NCBI GenBank assembly: GCA_965367295.1
Contig: CBDUHN010000024.1
Location: 1-51,033 of the forward strand
Source of the DNA: JAIVHA01 sp965367295
GTDB taxonomy: Bacteria > Pseudomonadota > Gammaproteobacteria > DSM-19610
DNA length: 51,033 nt
Direction of reading: 5' to 3'
Numbering within the stretch: the first letter of the stretch is position 1; each line of letters opens with the position of its first letter. A model generated the notes under the pieces. That model had not been told where the DNA came from. It saw nothing but the letters and a program-made list of their open reading frames with translations, and made no database searches. Of this stretch, positions 26,723-34,573 are shown one piece after another. A program made the position numbers and the translations under genes.

Positions 26723-27190
26723 TCAGTGGTGATGCATGTGTTCGTGGTCATGCCCACCCATTTCACCCATGCCCTTGCGCACCTGGGCCTGAATGGATTG
26801 CGAACCGCCATCCCCGAGCTGCAGTTCAATAGTCACCGTTGCGCCGGCCTGCAGTGGCTGCTGTGGCTGGATCAGCATCAGGTGATAGCCACCCGGCGCC
26901 AGGTCGATGTGCTCGCCGGCATCCAGTTGCAGGCTCGGCTGGGGAATCATGCGCGCCACGCCGTCCTCGATCACGGTCCGGTGGATTTCCACGGCTGCAC
27001 AGGCCGGGCTGCTGGCGCCGGTGATGGTGATCAAGGTGTCGCCGGTGTTATGCAGGTGCATGAAGGCCCCCAGTACCTGCGCGGTCGGCGGGGCCTCGCG
27101 CACCCAGGCATTCTCCACCCGCAGGGGTTCCCCGGCGGTTACGCCCAGGGGCAGGGTGAGCAGGACAATCAGGCTGAACAGGGTCTTCAT
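26723..27190 (-). CDS. Periplasmic copper chaperone PCu(A)C
   Basis: A 155-residue protein with a cleavable signal (about 1-19, MKTLFSLIVLLTLPLGVTAG). It carries the exact Cu(I) motif HX10MX21HXM, with H70, M81, H103 and M105. The family takes copper to the CuA site of cytochrome c oxidase together with SCO proteins. A histidine/methionine tail (GMGEMGGHDHEHMHHH) may bind extra copper. The start overlaps the SCO1 stop by one base (TGATG), so it is coupled. The frame is open much further upstream but that part overlaps the SCO1 gene. Confidence 0.92.
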   Translation of the reverse strand: MKTLFSLIVLLTLPLGVTAGEPLRVENAWVREAPPTAQVLGAFMHLHNTGDTLITITGASSPACAAVEIHRTVIEDGVARMIPQPSLQLDAGEHIDLAPGGYHLMLIQPQQPLQAGATVTIELQLGDGGSQSIQAQVRKGMGEMGGHDHEHMHHH

Positions 27191-27852
27191 CAATGGGCCT
27201 CGTCGTATTGCAGGATGCGAAGGTAGTCCTCGGTCAGGTTGGCCGGGACATGGGGGGCACTGAACAGGGCGGTATACCGGCCCTGTGGGTTGAATAACAG
27301 GACCGCAGCGGAATGATCCACCAGGTAGCCTGAGCCGCTCTGCTCCAGGTTCACGCGCGCATGCAGGATGCCCAGGCTGCGGGTCAGGCGGCTGATCTGG
27401 TCTTCGGCGCCGGTGACACCGATGAAATCCGGGTTGAAATAGGGCACGAAGCGACTGAGCTGCTCCACGGTGTCCCGTTCCGGGTCCACCGATACGAATA
27501 CCACCTGGGGCAAGGTCACGTTCAGTTCCTGTAACTGCCGCTGCATGCCGGCCAGTACGGTCATGGTGGTGGGGCAGACGTCGGGGCAGTGGGTGTAGCC
27601 GAAAAACATGAAGGTCCAGTGTCCCTGCAGCCGGGTCGGGGTGAAGGGCTGGCCATGATGGTCGAGCAGCGATACCTCGGGAATCGACTGGGGTTCTGGC
27701 AACCAGGTGCCGTAGGTGACGGTTGGCGCTCCGGATTCCGCCGGCGTTTGCCAGTATTGGTAGGCAAACCAGCCGAGGGCACCCAGGGCCAGGCCCAGGA
27801 TCAGCCAGATCAGGTCGGAGGAGGATTTTCGGTTCACGGGGGGAGTGCTCAT
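27190..27852 (-). CDS. SCO1/SenC family copper-binding protein
   Basis: A 220-residue thioredoxin-fold protein held in the membrane by an N-terminal segment (about 14-34), with its domain in the periplasm. Copper ligands are C89 and C93 in HCPDVCP and H180 in YLVDHSAAVL. The family inserts copper into cytochrome oxidase. First gene of a minus-strand operon with the PCu(A)C chaperone. No oxidase genes lie nearby. Confidence 0.95.
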   Translation of the reverse strand: MSTPPVNRKSSSDLIWLILGLALGALGWFAYQYWQTPAESGAPTVTYGTWLPEPQSIPEVSLLDHHGQPFTPTRLQGHWTFMFFGYTHCPDVCPTTMTVLAGMQRQLQELNVTLPQVVFVSVDPERDTVEQLSRFVPYFNPDFIGVTGAEDQISRLTRSLGILHARVNLEQSGSGYLVDHSAAVLLFNPQGRYTALFSAPHVPANLTEDYLRILQYDEAH

Positions 27853-27992
27853 TGGGGCGTATTATTCCACACTGCCGGAGGGCAGGCACGCCTGTTCGCC
27901 AAAGCCGCACGTCCGTCAGGGGACTTGCATACTTTCGTGCGGTGGATTGTTTATCATAGGCAACCAATTTCGTCGTTCAGGCAGACAGCATT

Positions 27993-28958
27993 ATGGAACA
28001 CTTTGCCCAGGCCCAGCAGAGCCTGCATACCTTGCGGGATTTTATCCGCTGGGGCGCCAGCCGGTTCCGGGAGAACGGGCTGGTGTTCGGTCATGGTACC
28101 GACAATGCCTTTGATGAGGCCGTGCAGCTGCTGCGCCATGCCCTGCATCTGCCGGTGGAGGTGGATGCCCGCTACCTGGACGCGGCACTGACGGACCTGG
28201 AGAAGGAGGCCGTACTGGCGCTGTTCCGGCGCCGGATCGAGGAGCGCGTCCCGGCCGCCTATCTTACCCATGAGGCCTGGTTTGCCGGGCTGGATTTCTA
28301 CGTGGATGAGCGGGTGCTGGTGCCACGTTCGCCGATTGCCGAGCTTATCCAGGCCGGGTTCGCCCCCTGGGCCGATCCCGATGCGGTCAGTCGGGTGCTG
28401 GATCTGTGTACCGGCAGTGGCTGTATCGCCATCGCCTGTGCCTATGCCTTTCCCGATGCCGACGTGGATGCTGTGGATCTGTCTGCCGAGGCCCTGGCCG
28501 TGGCGCAGCAGAATCTGGAGCGGCATGACCTGCAGGACCGCATGCAGCTGTTTCAGGGTGACCTGTTTGCACCGCTGGCAGGGCAGCGTTACGACATCAT
28601 CGTCAGTAACCCGCCCTATGTATCCAGGCCGGAGATGGATGCGCTGGCGGTTGAATTCGGCCATGAACCCGCCCTGGGGCTGGCCGCCGGGGAGGAGGGG
28701 CTGGATATTGCCATTCGCATCCTCCACGAGGCGGGTGCGCATCTGCGGCCCGGTGGCATCCTGGTCGTGGAAGTGGGCAACAGCATGCCTGCACTGGCGG
28801 AACGCTTTCCCGAGGTGCCGTTCCTGTGGCTGGATTTCGAGCAGGGCGGTGATGGCGTGTTCCTGCTGCATGTGGAACAACTGGCCGAATACCAGCAACA
28901 GTTTGATGCGGCCGTGGCTGCACAGAGTTCATATATTACAGAGGAAGCGGATGGATAA
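27993..28958 (+). CDS. prmB: 50S ribosomal protein L3 N5-glutamine methyltransferase PrmB
   Basis: A 321-residue SAM-dependent methyltransferase that modifies a glutamine of ribosomal protein L3. The N-terminal helical domain (about 1-95) is followed by a Rossmann-like domain with LDLCTGSGCIAIACA (SAM site, about 136-150) and the catalytic NPPY at 206-209, with the PrmB-type EFGHEPALGLAAGEEGLD block after it. Divergent from SCO1 across about 140 bases. The next gene starts 8 bases before the stop. Confidence 0.93.
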   Translation: MEHFAQAQQSLHTLRDFIRWGASRFRENGLVFGHGTDNAFDEAVQLLRHALHLPVEVDARYLDAALTDLEKEAVLALFRRRIEERVPAAYLTHEAWFAGLDFYVDERVLVPRSPIAELIQAGFAPWADPDAVSRVLDLCTGSGCIAIACAYAFPDADVDAVDLSAEALAVAQQNLERHDLQDRMQLFQGDLFAPLAGQRYDIIVSNPPYVSRPEMDALAVEFGHEPALGLAAGEEGLDIAIRILHEAGAHLRPGGILVVEVGNSMPALAERFPEVPFLWLDFEQGGDGVFLLHVEQLAEYQQQFDAAVAAQSSYITEEADG

Positions 28959-29268
28959 CCGACCCAAGACCCCGGAAGAATATGTCTCACTGATCGATCA
29001 GGCCCTGTTTGAGATCGAGGACCTGCGCATGGCCATGGAATACGACATGGATTCCATGGGTGGTGCCAACGGTTTCCTCGATCTGCTGGAATCCCAGGTG
29101 AAGGAACTGCGCGCCTCCATGGTCGATGGCAGCTACCGTTTCGGCAAGGAGGACCTGCCGTTCATGAAGCTGGTGGATACCCAGGACGATCGACTGCTAC
29201 CCTTCAAATTCCTGTTCGCAACGATTAACCGTACCCATAAGCAGGGATTGAATGTCGATGAAATTTGA
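28951..29268 (+). CDS. Small conserved-looking acidic protein of unknown function
   Basis: A 105-residue protein, starting MDNRPKTPEEYVSLIDQALF, that overlaps the end of prmB by 8 bases. The site GAGGAAG is just before the ATG. The sequence is helical and acidic, with a repeated pattern of hydrophobic positions (DLRMAMEYDMDSMGGA) and the motif FGKEDLPFMKLVD. I recall similar unnamed proteins from other Gammaproteobacteria but no function. The overlap implies translation coupled to prmB. Its stop codon overlaps the FNR-type box of hemN. Confidence 0.7.
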   Translation: MDNRPKTPEEYVSLIDQALFEIEDLRMAMEYDMDSMGGANGFLDLLESQVKELRASMVDGSYRFGKEDLPFMKLVDTQDDRLLPFKFLFATINRTHKQGLNVDEI

Positions 29269-29306
29269 TATGGATCAAGGTTGATTCCACCGCAGCGCCC
29301 TATGCT
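29265..29306 (+). promoter_or_regulatory. FNR/ANR-dependent promoter of hemN
   Basis: TTGAT-ATGG-ATCAA at 29265-29278 is a perfect FNR/ANR box. A -10 box TATGCT lies at 29301-29306, so the box centre falls about 41 bases before the expected start near 29313. That is the class II activation position. The box overlaps the stop codon of the previous gene. Confidence 0.85.
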
Positions 29307-29331
29307 GGGCGCCACACTGAACGAGGGCGCT

Positions 29332-30717
29332 ATGGACACCAAACAGCTTTTCAATACCGATCTGATCCGTCGCTACGATGTAGCGGGCCCTCGCTATACC
29401 TCCTACCCCACGGCGGCGGATTTCTATACCGGCATCACCGATGCACAGTACGCCGACTGGGCCCGCGCCAGTAATGCCGCGCAGGGTCCGTTGTCGCTGT
29501 ATTTCCACATCCCGTTCTGCGCCCGGGTGTGTTTCTACTGCGCCTGTAACAAGATCATTACCAACAACCGCAGCCGTGCCGAGCCCTACCTGGAGCGTCT
29601 GTTCCGTGAGATCGCCCTGCAGGGAGCGCTCTATGACCGCAGTCGCCCGGTGGAACAGTTGCACTGGGGCGGAGGTACGCCCACCTTCCTGTCCACGGAG
29701 CAGATGCAGGCACTGATGCGGGTCACCGGCGAGCATTTCCAGCTGCTTGATGAGGACCGTGGCGAATATTCCATCGAAATCGACCCGCGTGAGGTGCATG
29801 ACGACACCATCGCCGCCCTGCGTGAACTCGGCTTCAACCGCCTTTCACTCGGGGTGCAGGATTTTGATCCGAAGGTGCAGCAGGCGGTGAACCGTATCCA
29901 GTCCGAAGCCATGACCTTCGGGGTGATCGAGGAGGCGCGCCGGGTGGGTTTCCGTTCGGTGAGTCTCGACCTGATCTACGGTCTGCCGTTCCAGAGTGTG
30001 GAGAGCTTTGCCACCACCGTGGACAAGGTGCTTACGGTGCAGCCGGATCGCCTGTCGGTGTTCAACTACGCGCACATGCCGACCCGCTTCAAGACCCAGC
30101 GCCAGATCAATGCCGAGGACCTGCCGTCGCCGGACGAGAAGCTGCGCATCCTGCAGCGCACCACCGAGCAATTGCTGGCGGCGGGCTATGTCTATATCGG
30201 CATGGACCATTTCGCCCGGCCTGATGACGAGTTGGCCATCGCCCAGCGCGAGGGCACCCTGTACCGGAATTTCCAGGGCTATTCCACCCACGCCGACTGT
30301 GATCTCGTGGCGATGGGGGTGACCTCCATCGGTAAGGTCGGCAATCACTATGTGCAGAACCAGCGTGATATCGAGGCCTACTATGCCGATCTCGATGCCG
30401 GGCACCTGCCGGTGTTCCGTGGTTTCGAATTGAGCGAGGACGATGCGTTGCGGAGACAGGTGATCAATGAACTGATCTGCCACTTCAGGCTGGACTTCGG
30501 GACCATCGAGCAGGCCTTCGGTATTCGCTTCGCGGACTACTTTGCCACCGAACTACAGGAGGTGAAGGGGATGCAGACCGACGGGTTGCTGGTACTGGAT
30601 GAGAAGGGGATTCAGGTGCAGCCTGCGGGTCGGTTGCTGATCCGGAATATCTGTATGGTGTTCGACCGCTACTTGCGCGAACGCCAGCATGGTCAGACCT
30701 TCTCCCGTGTGATCTGA
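29332..30717 (+). CDS. hemN: Oxygen-independent coproporphyrinogen III oxidase HemN
   Basis: A 461-residue radical SAM enzyme (E. coli 457) that converts coproporphyrinogen III to protoporphyrinogen IX without oxygen. The N-terminus GPRYTSYPTAADF is diagnostic of true HemN. Cluster ligands C63, C67 and C70, plus C72, lie in FCARVCFYCAC, then GGGTPTFLS and the YGLPFQS block follow. The ATG at 29332 fits this start and has GAGGG nearby; an upstream in-frame extension would begin inside the promoter. The FNR/ANR box 5' indicates induction under low oxygen. Confidence 0.96.
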   Translation: MDTKQLFNTDLIRRYDVAGPRYTSYPTAADFYTGITDAQYADWARASNAAQGPLSLYFHIPFCARVCFYCACNKIITNNRSRAEPYLERLFREIALQGALYDRSRPVEQLHWGGGTPTFLSTEQMQALMRVTGEHFQLLDEDRGEYSIEIDPREVHDDTIAALRELGFNRLSLGVQDFDPKVQQAVNRIQSEAMTFGVIEEARRVGFRSVSLDLIYGLPFQSVESFATTVDKVLTVQPDRLSVFNYAHMPTRFKTQRQINAEDLPSPDEKLRILQRTTEQLLAAGYVYIGMDHFARPDDELAIAQREGTLYRNFQGYSTHADCDLVAMGVTSIGKVGNHYVQNQRDIEAYYADLDAGHLPVFRGFELSEDDALRRQVINELICHFRLDFGTIEQAFGIRFADYFATELQEVKGMQTDGLLVLDEKGIQVQPAGRLLIRNICMVFDRYLRERQHGQTFSRVI

Positions 30718-30745
30718 ACCTGCTGGCGACCGGCCGGTGCTGTTG

Positions 30746-30940
30746 TTATTTGTGGCGGTAGATTAATCCCGGTTCTACCAGAAGCTCGTCCTGATTCAGT
30801 TGGTCGAGCGGATAGCCATCATCCACGTACTGGGCGATGCGATCGAAGGTGTAGGCTTCGTTCTGTACTTCGATGGACTCGAAGATGGGTTTGCCCATGT
30901 ACTGTCCGATGGACGGCCTGGCTAGACTGCGGTGGCTCAC
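30746..30940 (-). CDS. Small protein of unknown function
   Basis: A 64-residue protein starting at GTG 30940 with AGGGGGA 5 bases upstream, the best ribosome site available. A later ATG (30898) would give 50 residues beginning MGKPIFESIEVQNEAYTFDR. The sequence ends in LLVEPGLIYRHK. It resembles short unnamed proteins of Gammaproteobacteria and has no membrane segment. Convergent with hemN. Confidence 0.6.
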   Translation of the reverse strand: MSHRSLARPSIGQYMGKPIFESIEVQNEAYTFDRIAQYVDDGYPLDQLNQDELLVEPGLIYRHK

Positions 30941-31134
30941 GTAATCCCCCTTGGTGTGCTGGATGGATGAATAACTGCGGTACTACTGTCACGCATAGCG
31001 GCGCACCACGGCCCGGCTTTAGGGGATGGGCAGACTGGCCGGATAAACGGGTGCTGGCCTTGCCGGGTAAGCCTGCCCGCGGGGCTGGTCCAGAAGGCGC
31101 GACGAAACCGTTTTGAGCCGTTACAATACGCGCC

Positions 31135-32235
31135 ATGTCTGGAAACACATTTGGAAAACTCTTTACGGTCACCGGCTTCGGTGAGAGTCACGGCCCTGCC
31201 CTGGGCTGTATCGTGGATGGCTGCCCGCCCGGGCTGGAGCTGTCCGCCGCGGACCTGCAGCAGGACCTGGACCGGCGCAAGCCCGGCACCTCGCGTCACA
31301 CCACCCAGCGTCGCGAGGCCGACGAGGTACAGATCCTGTCCGGGGTATTCGAGGGCCGCACCACCGGCACGCCCATCGGCCTGGTTATTCACAATACCGA
31401 TCAGCGCTCCAAGGATTATTCCAAGATCGCCGGGCAGTTCCGCCCGGGGCACGCTGACTACACCTATCAGCAGAAATACGGTTTCCGCGACTATCGCGGT
31501 GGCGGCCGTTCCTCGGCCCGCGAAACCGCCATGCGGGTAGCCGCCGGCGGGATCGCCAAGAAATACCTCAGGGACCGCCTTGGTATCGAGATCCGCGGCT
31601 ATCTGGCTCAGCTCGGTCCCATCCCGCTGGCGCTGAAGGACTGGGACGCGGTCTACCAGAATGCCTTCTTCTCGCCGGATCCGGACAAGGTGCCGGAGCT
31701 GGAGGCCTATATGGATGCCCTGCGCAAGGAAGGCAATTCCATCGGCGCACGGGTGAATGTGGTGGCCAGTGGCATACCGCCGGGCCTGGGCGAACCCATT
31801 TACGACCGGCTCGATGCCGACCTGGCCCATGCCCTGATGAGTATCAATGCCGTTAAGGGGGTGGAGATCGGGGCCGGTTTTGCCTGCATCGAGCAGAAGG
31901 GTACCGAACACCGTGACGAGATCACCCCGGATGGGTTTCTCAGCAACCACGCCGGCGGCGTGCTGGGTGGTATTTCCTCCGGCCAGGACATCCTCGCCAG
32001 CATCGCCCTCAAGCCCACCTCCAGCTTGCGTCTGCCAGGCCGTACCGTGGATATCCATGGCGAGCCCTGCGAGGTGATCACCACCGGCCGCCATGACCCC
32101 TGTGTGGGTATCCGTGCCACCCCCATCGCCGAGGCCATGGTCGCCATCGTGCTCATGGATCATTACCTGCGCCACCGTGCCCAGAATGCCGACGTGGTCT
32201 CACCAACCCCGGTGGTTCCGGCATGCTTGGACTAG
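31135..32235 (+). CDS. aroC: Chorismate synthase AroC
   Basis: A 366-residue FMN-dependent enzyme (E. coli 361) that makes chorismate, the last shikimate-pathway step. It has the conserved GESHGPALGCIVDGCPPG near the start, RHTTQRREADEVQILSGVFEG and GGGRSSARETAMRVAAGGIA. It ends with the block RHDPCVGIRATPIAEAM. A TACAAT box lies only 7 bases before the ATG and no ribosome site is visible, which raises the possibility of a very short leader. A repeat unit follows, then the MFS gene. Confidence 0.97.
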   Translation: MSGNTFGKLFTVTGFGESHGPALGCIVDGCPPGLELSAADLQQDLDRRKPGTSRHTTQRREADEVQILSGVFEGRTTGTPIGLVIHNTDQRSKDYSKIAGQFRPGHADYTYQQKYGFRDYRGGGRSSARETAMRVAAGGIAKKYLRDRLGIEIRGYLAQLGPIPLALKDWDAVYQNAFFSPDPDKVPELEAYMDALRKEGNSIGARVNVVASGIPPGLGEPIYDRLDADLAHALMSINAVKGVEIGAGFACIEQKGTEHRDEITPDGFLSNHAGGVLGGISSGQDILASIALKPTSSLRLPGRTVDIHGEPCEVITTGRHDPCVGIRATPIAEAMVAIVLMDHYLRHRAQNADVVSPTPVVPACLD

Positions 32236-32267
32236 ATCTTCTTGAACCGGGTAATGGATGAATCCGT

Positions 32268-32413
32268 AGGTGCGAATGCATTCGCATTGCCACCGACCAT
32301 TGCCGGTATCCATTGAACCTCACGGTGGCAGTGCCTTCATCGGAAGCAGGAACCCGATACCTGCATCGAAGCGGCCCTGTCCACCAGTAGTACTGGTGCA
32401 TAAATTCGCACCT
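32268..32413. repeat. 146-bp MITE-like unit with 10-bp terminal inverted repeats
   Basis: AGGTGCGAAT at 32268-32277 is repeated inverted as ATTCGCACCT at 32404-32413. Inside are the palindrome TGCGAATGCATTCGCA (32271-32286), the pair TTGCCACCG / CGGTGGCAG, and CACCAGTA-G-TACTGGTG (32382-32398). The region separates aroC from the MFS gene and would fold strongly. It has no coding capacity. Confidence 0.65.
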
Positions 32414-32433
32414 GCCTGACTTCCGATACTTTC

Positions 32434-33630
32434 GTGGCTGATACAAATACCGAATCCCCCAAACCCCTGACCATGCCGTACTGGCGCCTGTCCGGCTTCT
32501 ACCTGTTTTACTTCGCCACCCTCGGGGCGCTGGTCCCATATTGGAGCCTGTACCTGAAGGGGCTCGGGTTCAGTGCCGCCGAGATCGGCGAGTTGGTGGC
32601 CATTCTGATGGCCACCAAGATCGTGGCGCCGAATATCTGGGGCTGGATCGCGGACCACACGGGACGTCGCATGCGCATCGTGAAGGCGGCCTGCCTGTTT
32701 GCCGCCATCAGTTTTGGCGGTGTATTTATTGCCAGTGGCTACTGGTGGCTGGCGCTGGTGATGTCGGTATTCAGTTTTTTCTGGAATGCCGCATTGCCAC
32801 AGTTCGAGGCTACCACCCTCAATCATCTTGGCAGCGAGACCCACCGTTATTCCAGTATCCGCCTGTGGGGCTCCATCGGTTTTATTCTCACCGTGGCCGG
32901 CCTGGGACCGATACTGGACCACTATGGCACCGGGCTGTTGCCGGGGGTACTGATGCTGCTGTTTGTGGCCATCTGGCTCAGCAGCCTGCTGGTGCCGGAA
33001 CAGGCCGCCGGCCATCTGCCCCTGCATCATGATTCCCTTGGCAAGGTGCTGCGGCGCCCGGAAGTGGTGTCACTGTTGCTGATGTGTTTCCTGTTGCAGG
33101 CCAGCCATGGACCCTATTACACCTTTTTCACGATTTATCTTGAAGACTATGGCTACAGCCGCAGTCTGATTGGCCAGCTATGGGCGCTGGGGGTGCTCGC
33201 CGAGATTGGCGTATTCCTGATCATGCACCGTTGGATGCCGCGCTTCGGAGCGCGGCGGCTGATGCTGGCCGTGGTGGTGCTGACCAGCTTGCGCTGGCTG
33301 CTGATCGCGGCCTTTCCGGCCCAGGTCTGGATCATCATCTTTGCCCAGACTCTCCACGCAGCCAGCTTCGGTATCTTTCACGCAGTGGCCATACATCTCT
33401 TTCATGACCTGTTCCGCGGCCGCCACCAGGGACGCGGGCAGGCGCTATACAGCAGTCTGAGCTTCGGTGCCGGCGGTGCCCTGGGCAGCCTGGCGAGTGG
33501 TTATCTATGGGACGGGCTGGGCCCGCAATGGATGTATGTCATGGCTGCCGGCACCAGCCTGCTGGCCGTCGTGTTCGTGATGTGGGGGATGCGGCGATCA
33601 CCGGCAGGCATATCGCAGAGAACCGGATGA
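32434..33630 (+). CDS. MFS permease (HcaT/YcaD-like MFS_1 family)
   Basis: A 398-residue protein with about 12 membrane segments in two halves and a central loop near residue 190-205. It has the MFS motif between segments 2 and 3 (ADHTGRRMRIV). The overall pattern, including RLSGFYLFYFATLGALVPYWSLYLK near the start, is typical of the MFS_1-like group that includes 3-phenylpropionate transporter HcaT. Substrate cannot be inferred. GTG at 32434 is taken; ATG at 32473 is possible. Confidence 0.88.
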   Translation: MADTNTESPKPLTMPYWRLSGFYLFYFATLGALVPYWSLYLKGLGFSAAEIGELVAILMATKIVAPNIWGWIADHTGRRMRIVKAACLFAAISFGGVFIASGYWWLALVMSVFSFFWNAALPQFEATTLNHLGSETHRYSSIRLWGSIGFILTVAGLGPILDHYGTGLLPGVLMLLFVAIWLSSLLVPEQAAGHLPLHHDSLGKVLRRPEVVSLLLMCFLLQASHGPYYTFFTIYLEDYGYSRSLIGQLWALGVLAEIGVFLIMHRWMPRFGARRLMLAVVVLTSLRWLLIAAFPAQVWIIIFAQTLHAASFGIFHAVAIHLFHDLFRGRHQGRGQALYSSLSFGAGGALGSLASGYLWDGLGPQWMYVMAAGTSLLAVVFVMWGMRRSPAGISQRTG

Positions 33631-33711
33631 ATGCGGTATCCTCTCGTATCCTGTCGGGGTAATCGTGTCTGCCCCGCGTGAAATAACCTGTTTTACAGCC
33701 TGGAGTCATTC

Positions 33712-34557
33712 GTGAAGCTGAGCGCGCAAGCCTTTCGCAACTGGGAGCACAAGAGCATTACCCTGCTGGGCATGTCCGGTGTGGGCAAGACCCGCCTGGC
33801 CAACATGCTGCGGGAGCGTCACTGGTTCCATTACTCGGGCGACTACCGCATCGGTACACGCTACCTGGATGAGCCGATCCTGGACAACATCAAGCAGCAG
33901 ATCATGCATATCCCGTTTCTATGCGAACTGTTGCGCACCGACTCCATTTATATCAGCAACAATATGTCGGTGGACAACCTCAAGCCGGTGGCAAGCTTCC
34001 TCGGCAAGCTGGGTAACCCGGAGCAGGGCGGACTGGCGTTGACCGAGTTCAAGCGCCGGCAGGAATTGCATCGCCAGGCGGAAGTGGCTGCCATGAAGGA
34101 TGTGCCCGATTTTATTCACAAGGCACGGGTGATCTACGGTTACGAGCATTTCGTCAATGATGCCGGCGGCAGCGTCTGTGAACTGGATGATCCGGATGTC
34201 CTGGAGGCGCTGGCGGAACACACCCTGATCCTGTACATCAAGGCGACGCACAAGGATGAGGAGGCGCTGATCCAGCGTGCCAGGCAGGCTCCCAAACCGC
34301 TGTACTACCGCGAGGCATTCCTGGATGAGCAGTTGCAGCAATACATGCAGGAATTCGAACTGCCCTATGTGGCCATGATCGATCCCGATGAGTTTGTGCG
34401 CTGGATGTTCCCGCGCCTGTTCTATTCGCGCATCCCCCGCTACGAGGCCATTGCCGAACGTTATGGCTATACCGTCAGCACCGATGAGCTTGCCCAGGTG
34501 CAGGATGAAGCCGGATTGATGAACCTGATTGAGCAGGTCCTGGATCGTCAGGCCTGA
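33712..34557 (+). CDS. P-loop NTPase/kinase-like protein of unknown function
   Basis: A 281-residue soluble protein that starts GTG, then LSAQAFRNWEHKSITLL and the Walker A motif GMSGVGKT at 20-27. The first helix and the following HYSGDYRIGTRYLDE resemble small-molecule kinases, where a substrate-binding acidic motif follows the P-loop. A later acidic block, CELDDPDVLEAL, precedes LILYIKATHKDEEAL. The C-terminal half contains DEFVRWMFPRLFYSRIPRYEAIA, which I do not recognise. The gene stops 16 bases before metA, so the two are likely co-transcribed. It could be a metabolic kinase or a regulatory ATPase. Confidence 0.7.
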   Translation: MKLSAQAFRNWEHKSITLLGMSGVGKTRLANMLRERHWFHYSGDYRIGTRYLDEPILDNIKQQIMHIPFLCELLRTDSIYISNNMSVDNLKPVASFLGKLGNPEQGGLALTEFKRRQELHRQAEVAAMKDVPDFIHKARVIYGYEHFVNDAGGSVCELDDPDVLEALAEHTLILYIKATHKDEEALIQRARQAPKPLYYREAFLDEQLQQYMQEFELPYVAMIDPDEFVRWMFPRLFYSRIPRYEAIAERYGYTVSTDELAQVQDEAGLMNLIEQVLDRQA

Positions 34558-34573
34558 GTACGGAACCAACGAT

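Noticed and set aside
27191..27967. N-terminal extension of the PCu(A)C frame (over 250 codons upstream)
   Set aside because: Overlaps the SCO1 gene in another frame and runs past its start; the signal peptide marks the true start at 27190.
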